From positions 1 through 59,714 of the forward strand of contig JAGCJW010000011.1 in the NCBI GenBank assembly GCA_017647785.1: a DNA stretch of 59,714 nt. Reading direction: 5' to 3'. This DNA is from Bacteroidales bacterium. GTDB lineage: Bacteria > Bacteroidota > Bacteroidia > Bacteroidales > P3. The notes beneath the pieces are model-generated. The model was not told where the DNA came from. It ran no database searches and saw nothing but the letters and a program-made list of their open reading frames with translations. Shown here in pieces: positions 56,534 through 59,714 of this stretch (positions are counted from its first letter, which is position 1; each line of letters opens with the position of its first letter). The position numbers and the translations under genes are program-made.

Positions 56534-57400
56534 ATGAAAAGGACATTATCATTTCTTTGTACCCTATTATGTGCAAATATGCTTTTTGCACAAACAAGTT
56601 TTTGGGTTGATTCATTACAATACGAAATATATCCTGAATTATTGCCTGGATTGGCAACTCTTACTTATGCTGATAATTCAATTACAACTGCAAATATTCC
56701 TGAAACTGTTAATTATAATGGAACGAATTATAGAGTTTGGCTTATAGCATATAGAGCATTTGCAAATTGTGATAGATTAACTTCTGTTACTGTCCCTAAT
56801 AGTGTTGAAGAGTTTGGTAATAATGTTTTTGAACATTGTCCTGCTTTAACCTCTGTTACTATTGGTAATGGTATTTTTTCTATTGGTGAGAATTTATTTA
56901 CTGATTGTATTATGTTACAAACAGTTACTTTGGGTTCCAATGTTAATTATATTGGCAGTGGCGCATTTGGTAATTCTGAATTGTTGGAAAACGTTACTTG
57001 TTTGTCAATAATTCCTCCTGTAATAAGCGATGACACTGCATTCCCTAACCCTAACGATGCAATATTAACCGTTCCTTGCGGTAGTTTGGCGGCTTATAGT
57101 TCTGCTAACTCCTTATGGAGTACTTTATTTGCCGATAGAATTGAGGAAGATTGCGCAACAGATAGTGGTTTAGAAGAAGCAGAAGTTGAAAACCTTTCTT
57201 TCTTCCCTAATCCTACAAAAAGCAAAATTACTTTCAGTCAAACAATAGAGAATATAGAAGTAATAGACTTAACAGGAAAGACAATCCTTACCTTCTCTAA
57301 TGCAAAAACAATAGATATTGACGCTTTGCCAAGTGGTACTTATTATTTGCGATTAACAGATAATGAAAAGACCACGCTGCGAAAAGTGATTAAACAATAA
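56534..57400 (+). CDS. BspA-like leucine-rich-repeat surface protein, T9SS cargo
   Basis: A 288-aa protein with signal peptide MKRTLSFLCTLLCANMLFAQ. Three to four BspA-type LRR units follow (IAYRAFANCDRLTSVTVPNS, VFEHCPALTSVTIGNG, LFTDCIMLQTVTLGSN). A short beta domain ends in CGSLAAYSSA, and a C-terminal T9SS sorting domain runs from LSFFPNPTKSKI to TTLRKVIKQ. BspA repeats bind host matrix in oral and gut Bacteroidota. Its sorting domain is not like that of the two larger neighbours. Confidence 0.9.
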   Translation: MKRTLSFLCTLLCANMLFAQTSFWVDSLQYEIYPELLPGLATLTYADNSITTANIPETVNYNGTNYRVWLIAYRAFANCDRLTSVTVPNSVEEFGNNVFEHCPALTSVTIGNGIFSIGENLFTDCIMLQTVTLGSNVNYIGSGAFGNSELLENVTCLSIIPPVISDDTAFPNPNDAILTVPCGSLAAYSSANSLWSTLFADRIEEDCATDSGLEEAEVENLSFFPNPTKSKITFSQTIENIEVIDLTGKTILTFSNAKTIDIDALPSGTYYLRLTDNEKTTLRKVIKQ

Positions 57401-57405
57401 ACCTT

Positions 57406-57445
57406 AAAAATAGCGACTTTTTTTCAAAGAGTCGCTATTTTTTTT
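57406..57445. terminator. bidirectional terminator
   Basis: AAAAATAGCGAC (57406-57417) and GTCGCTATTTTT (57431-57442) form a perfect 12-bp stem between the convergent LRR gene and the permease operon. T tracts occur on both sides. Confidence 0.85.
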
Positions 57446-57479
57446 CTTTGAATTATTTTGTTAAAACAAAGAAATAATT

Positions 57480-58454
57480 TCATGAAGTAAAGAAAAAATT
57501 AAACAAATAACCAGAAAGGATAATCAGTAGCGAGACAACTCCAAAGAAAATACCGATAAGCCTCCAAGTCATCACTTTTTTAAGCATTGTAGCCTCAGGA
57601 ATAGACAATCCAATTATAGACATCATAAACGCAATAGCCGTTCCCAAAGGAATACCCTTTGCAACAAAGACTTCAACAATAGGAACAATTCCCGCTGCAT
57701 TAGCATACATTGGCACAGCTAATAAAACAGCAAGTGGAACTCCCCACCAATTTTCAGCAGAAAGGAACCTCTCAAAAAAGTTCTCAGGAACATAACCGTG
57801 CATTGTAGCACCAATACCAATACCTATTACAATATAAATCAAAACGCCTTTTACAATTCCCCAAGACTCACGAGCAATAGTTGGCAAACGTTTTAAGAAA
57901 GGAGTTTTTTCCGCTTTCCATTCTTCGCTTTGTAGGTTTGATTGAATTTGCGCCTCTTTTACCCAATTGCTTAAATACTTTTCAAGCCTCATCTTGCCTA
58001 AAATAAAACCTCCTATCATAGAAAGAAGAGTTCCGCTAATGATATAGATTAGTGTTACTTTAAGTCCAAATGTTCCAAGAAACATAGCAACTGCTATTTC
58101 GCTTACAAGAGGAGAGGCAATAAGGAAAGTGAGAGTTACACCCAAGGGAATACCACCTCTTACAAAGCCTATGAAAAGTGGTACTGAGGAGCAAGAGCAA
58201 AAAGGAGTAATGCCTCCAAATAAGGCTGCAAGAAAATAATCTAAACCATAGAGTTTATGAGAAGAAAGATAGTTTCTTAGTTTTTCTATTGGGAAATAAG
58301 CATTGATTATTCCCATTACTAAACTTATAAAAAAGAGTAAAAGGATTATCTTAATGCTATCGTAAAGGAAAAAGTTGAGAGCAACACCAAAACGACTGCT
58401 TTCGTCTAATCCAAAAAGATTATAAACCACATAATCTGCAAAACTTTGTATCAT
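57480..58454 (-). CDS. permease of the DUF318/ArsP family
   Basis: A 324-aa membrane protein with about eight hydrophobic segments. ITPFCSCSSVPLFIGFVRGG followed by LTFLIASPLVSEIA is the hallmark of the YraQ/ArsP family, which includes efflux permeases for trivalent organoarsenicals. It starts 4 bp inside the preceding thioredoxin-like gene. The substrate is inferred from the neighbours. It could instead export another soft metal or thiol compound. Confidence 0.88.
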   Translation of the reverse strand: MIQSFADYVVYNLFGLDESSRFGVALNFFLYDSIKIILLLFFISLVMGIINAYFPIEKLRNYLSSHKLYGLDYFLAALFGGITPFCSCSSVPLFIGFVRGGIPLGVTLTFLIASPLVSEIAVAMFLGTFGLKVTLIYIISGTLLSMIGGFILGKMRLEKYLSNWVKEAQIQSNLQSEEWKAEKTPFLKRLPTIARESWGIVKGVLIYIVIGIGIGATMHGYVPENFFERFLSAENWWGVPLAVLLAVPMYANAAGIVPIVEVFVAKGIPLGTAIAFMMSIIGLSIPEATMLKKVMTWRLIGIFFGVVSLLIILSGYLFNFFFTS

Positions 58455-58684
58455 AAGCCTAATAGATTTTTGATTTCGTTTTCATTTGGAACTTTACCTT
58501 TAATCTTGATTTCTTCATCAACTACCACAGCAGGAGTAGCCATAATGTTATATTTCATTATTTCCATTATGTCTTCTACCTTTGTTAGTTTTACATCAAG
58601 ATTGTTTTTTTTGATGACTTTTTCTATTGCTTTAAAGGTTGTTTTACATTTGGTGCAACCTGGACCTAATACTTTTATTTCCAT
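58451..58684 (-). CDS. small thioredoxin-like protein (MTH895/TM0996 type)
   Basis: A 77-aa protein with the redox motif CTKC in VLGPGCTKCKTTFKAIEKV and the cis-Pro segment ATPAVVVDEEI. Such proteins usually accompany ArsP-type permeases. It overlaps the permease gene by 4 bp, so the two are translationally coupled. Confidence 0.9.
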   Translation of the reverse strand: MEIKVLGPGCTKCKTTFKAIEKVIKKNNLDVKLTKVEDIMEIMKYNIMATPAVVVDEEIKIKGKVPNENEIKNLLGL

Positions 58685-58686
58685 AT

Positions 58687-59394
58687 TTATAAATAAAGGT
58701 TAATACAATAATAAGTTCCTATTAAAATAAAGATGATTCCGACCGATAAGTTCAAGTATCTTTGAATTTTTTGCATCTTTCCGTAAGTCTTGCCTATCTT
58801 TTCTGCACTGAAAGCCAAAACCCAAGAAATAATTATTACGGGTAGGGCTGTCGCAAGAGCAAAAAGAATTGGTAAAACATAGCCTATTGAAGATGTTGCC
58901 GACATTGGAATTAGCATACCGAAGTAAAAAACTCCGCTTGTAGGACAAAAACTTAATGCAAACAACACTCCTAAAAGAAATACTCCAAGATAGCCATGTT
59001 TTGTAAGATTTTCTCCGTCTTTGTTAAAGCCTATTGAAGGTAATTTAAGTTTGTGGCTAAATAGTATAAAGACTCCCATTATCAAAAGGCTAGGAGCAAG
59101 TATTATTTCTCCATATTTGCCAAGAAACTTTTGTATTCCAAATAGGCTTGTTCCACTTTTTAGTAAGGATATTAGTATTATGCCAAGTAAAGTGTAGGCA
59201 AAAACCCTTCCTAAGGTGTATAAAAGTCCATTAAGTAATATTTGTTTTTTGCTTTCAATGTTTTTACAAATGTAAGCAATAGAGGCAATGTTTGTACTCA
59301 AAGGACAAGGCGACAAAGCTGTGAGAAGACCAAGCAGAAAGGCTGTTAGAATAGGAGTAGTGCTACTTTCTAATAAAGATTGTATTGTTTCCAT
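58687..59394 (-). CDS. CcdA/DsbD-like membrane protein (ArsG-like)
   Basis: A 235-aa protein with six hydrophobic segments. The paired motifs ALSPCPLSTN and SFCPTSG hold the two membrane Cys residues that pass electrons in CcdA/DsbD proteins. Combined with the thioredoxin upstream, it resembles ArsG of Bacteroides arsenic loci. A general thiol-disulfide relay role is the alternative. It lies 2 bp from the next gene. Confidence 0.82.
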   Translation of the reverse strand: METIQSLLESSTTPILTAFLLGLLTALSPCPLSTNIASIAYICKNIESKKQILLNGLLYTLGRVFAYTLLGIILISLLKSGTSLFGIQKFLGKYGEIILAPSLLIMGVFILFSHKLKLPSIGFNKDGENLTKHGYLGVFLLGVLFALSFCPTSGVFYFGMLIPMSATSSIGYVLPILFALATALPVIIISWVLAFSAEKIGKTYGKMQKIQRYLNLSVGIIFILIGTYYCINLYL

Positions 59395-59397
59395 ATT

Positions 59398-59714
59398 CTA
59401 GTTGTTTAACATATTGTTTATTGTCTTGCTTACGCCTTCTTTGAACTCATCGGGAGAATTTAAAGCGTTAGTAAATGCAAAATTTGTTAAGTCTTCCACA
59501 AATTCTTTTCCGTTTTGATTATCTACAAGAACGAGAGAAGACCATGTGATTTCGTATTTGTCGGCAAGAGTTTCGTTTTCGTTAATATCAATCGTTTTAA
59601 AAACTAATTCACCCTTTGAAATCTGCTCTGAAAATCTTTCTTCAATTAGTTGTTTTGTGTTTTCCTCTATTGCAACACATGTAGCACAACGTTGCTTGCC
59701 GTGAAAATACAATA
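59398..59714 (-). CDS. thioredoxin-fold protein, ArsF-like (5' end cut by the window)
   Basis: The last ~105 residues of a thioredoxin-like protein with YFHGKQRCATCVAIEEN at the visible N-terminus (CATC redox motif). Its frame is open to the window edge, where only a TTG could start it, so the true N-terminus (probably with a signal or membrane anchor) lies outside. The family resembles the ArsF nitroreductase-subunit-like proteins next to ArsG. It ends 3 bp before the CcdA-like gene. Confidence 0.78.
   Translation of the reverse strand, partial: LYFHGKQRCATCVAIEENTKQLIEERFSEQISKGELVFKTIDINENETLADKYEITWSSLVLVDNQNGKEFVEDLTNFAFTNALNSPDEFKEGVSKTINNMLNN

Overview
The window is AT-rich bacterial DNA from a member of the Bacteroidota, probably a Bacteroidales-like anaerobe. 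Supporting signs are promoters of the Bacteroidota type (TTG, 18-19 bp gap, TAnnTTTG), start codons mostly without Shine-Dalgarno sites, type IX secretion C-terminal sorting domains, a GH95 fucosidase-like enzyme, a DUF4293 protein, [FeFe]-hydrogenases and a II-C Cas9 with 47-nt CRISPR repeats.

Layout. 1-310: 3' end of a 16S rRNA gene and tRNA-Ile(GAU), closed by terminators with no 23S behind them. 362-4309: a very large RecQ-like helicase. 4648-13115: one tight co-directional run of recJ, ettA and an H2 module (two small thioredoxin-like [2Fe-2S] proteins, a sensory-type [FeFe]-hydrogenase with PAS domain, a SpoIIE/PP2C phosphatase and a catalytic-type [FeFe]-hydrogenase). 13289-14908: hybrid cluster protein. 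15031-23653: a complete type II-C CRISPR-Cas locus with tracrRNA (minus strand), cas9, cas1, cas2 and an array of 37 repeats and 36 spacers. 23706-24398: a double-HTH regulator whose promoter lies in a decayed CRISPR repeat. 24576-31389: GH95 enzyme, small membrane and housekeeping genes, C69 dipeptidase, DUF4293. 31453-36113: groEL, groES and valS on the minus strand. 36305-45634: rnr, purD, thyA, folA, then hemW and a histidine kinase on the minus strand, then dapA and fbaA. 45672-57400: three secreted T9SS cargo proteins. 57480-59714: a permease/thioredoxin/CcdA-like/thioredoxin operon resembling the ArsP/ArsG/ArsF organoarsenical modules.

The most interesting part is the CRISPR locus. Read on the minus strand, every repeat contains a full promoter (TTG, 19 bp, TATCTTTG). 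The tracrRNA anti-repeat upstream of cas9 is homologous to the repeat, so its opposite strand contains the same promoter motif with the same spacing, pointing into cas9. The tracrRNA's own promoter lies back-to-back with it, the two -7 boxes 3 bp apart. A third, decayed repeat with the same -7 box stands upstream of the double-HTH regulator, which reads toward the array with no terminator visible in between. Array, cas9 and regulator therefore share one cis-element. This suggests, but does not prove, a self-contained regulon in which a factor that binds the repeat controls crRNA, cas9 and its own gene together.
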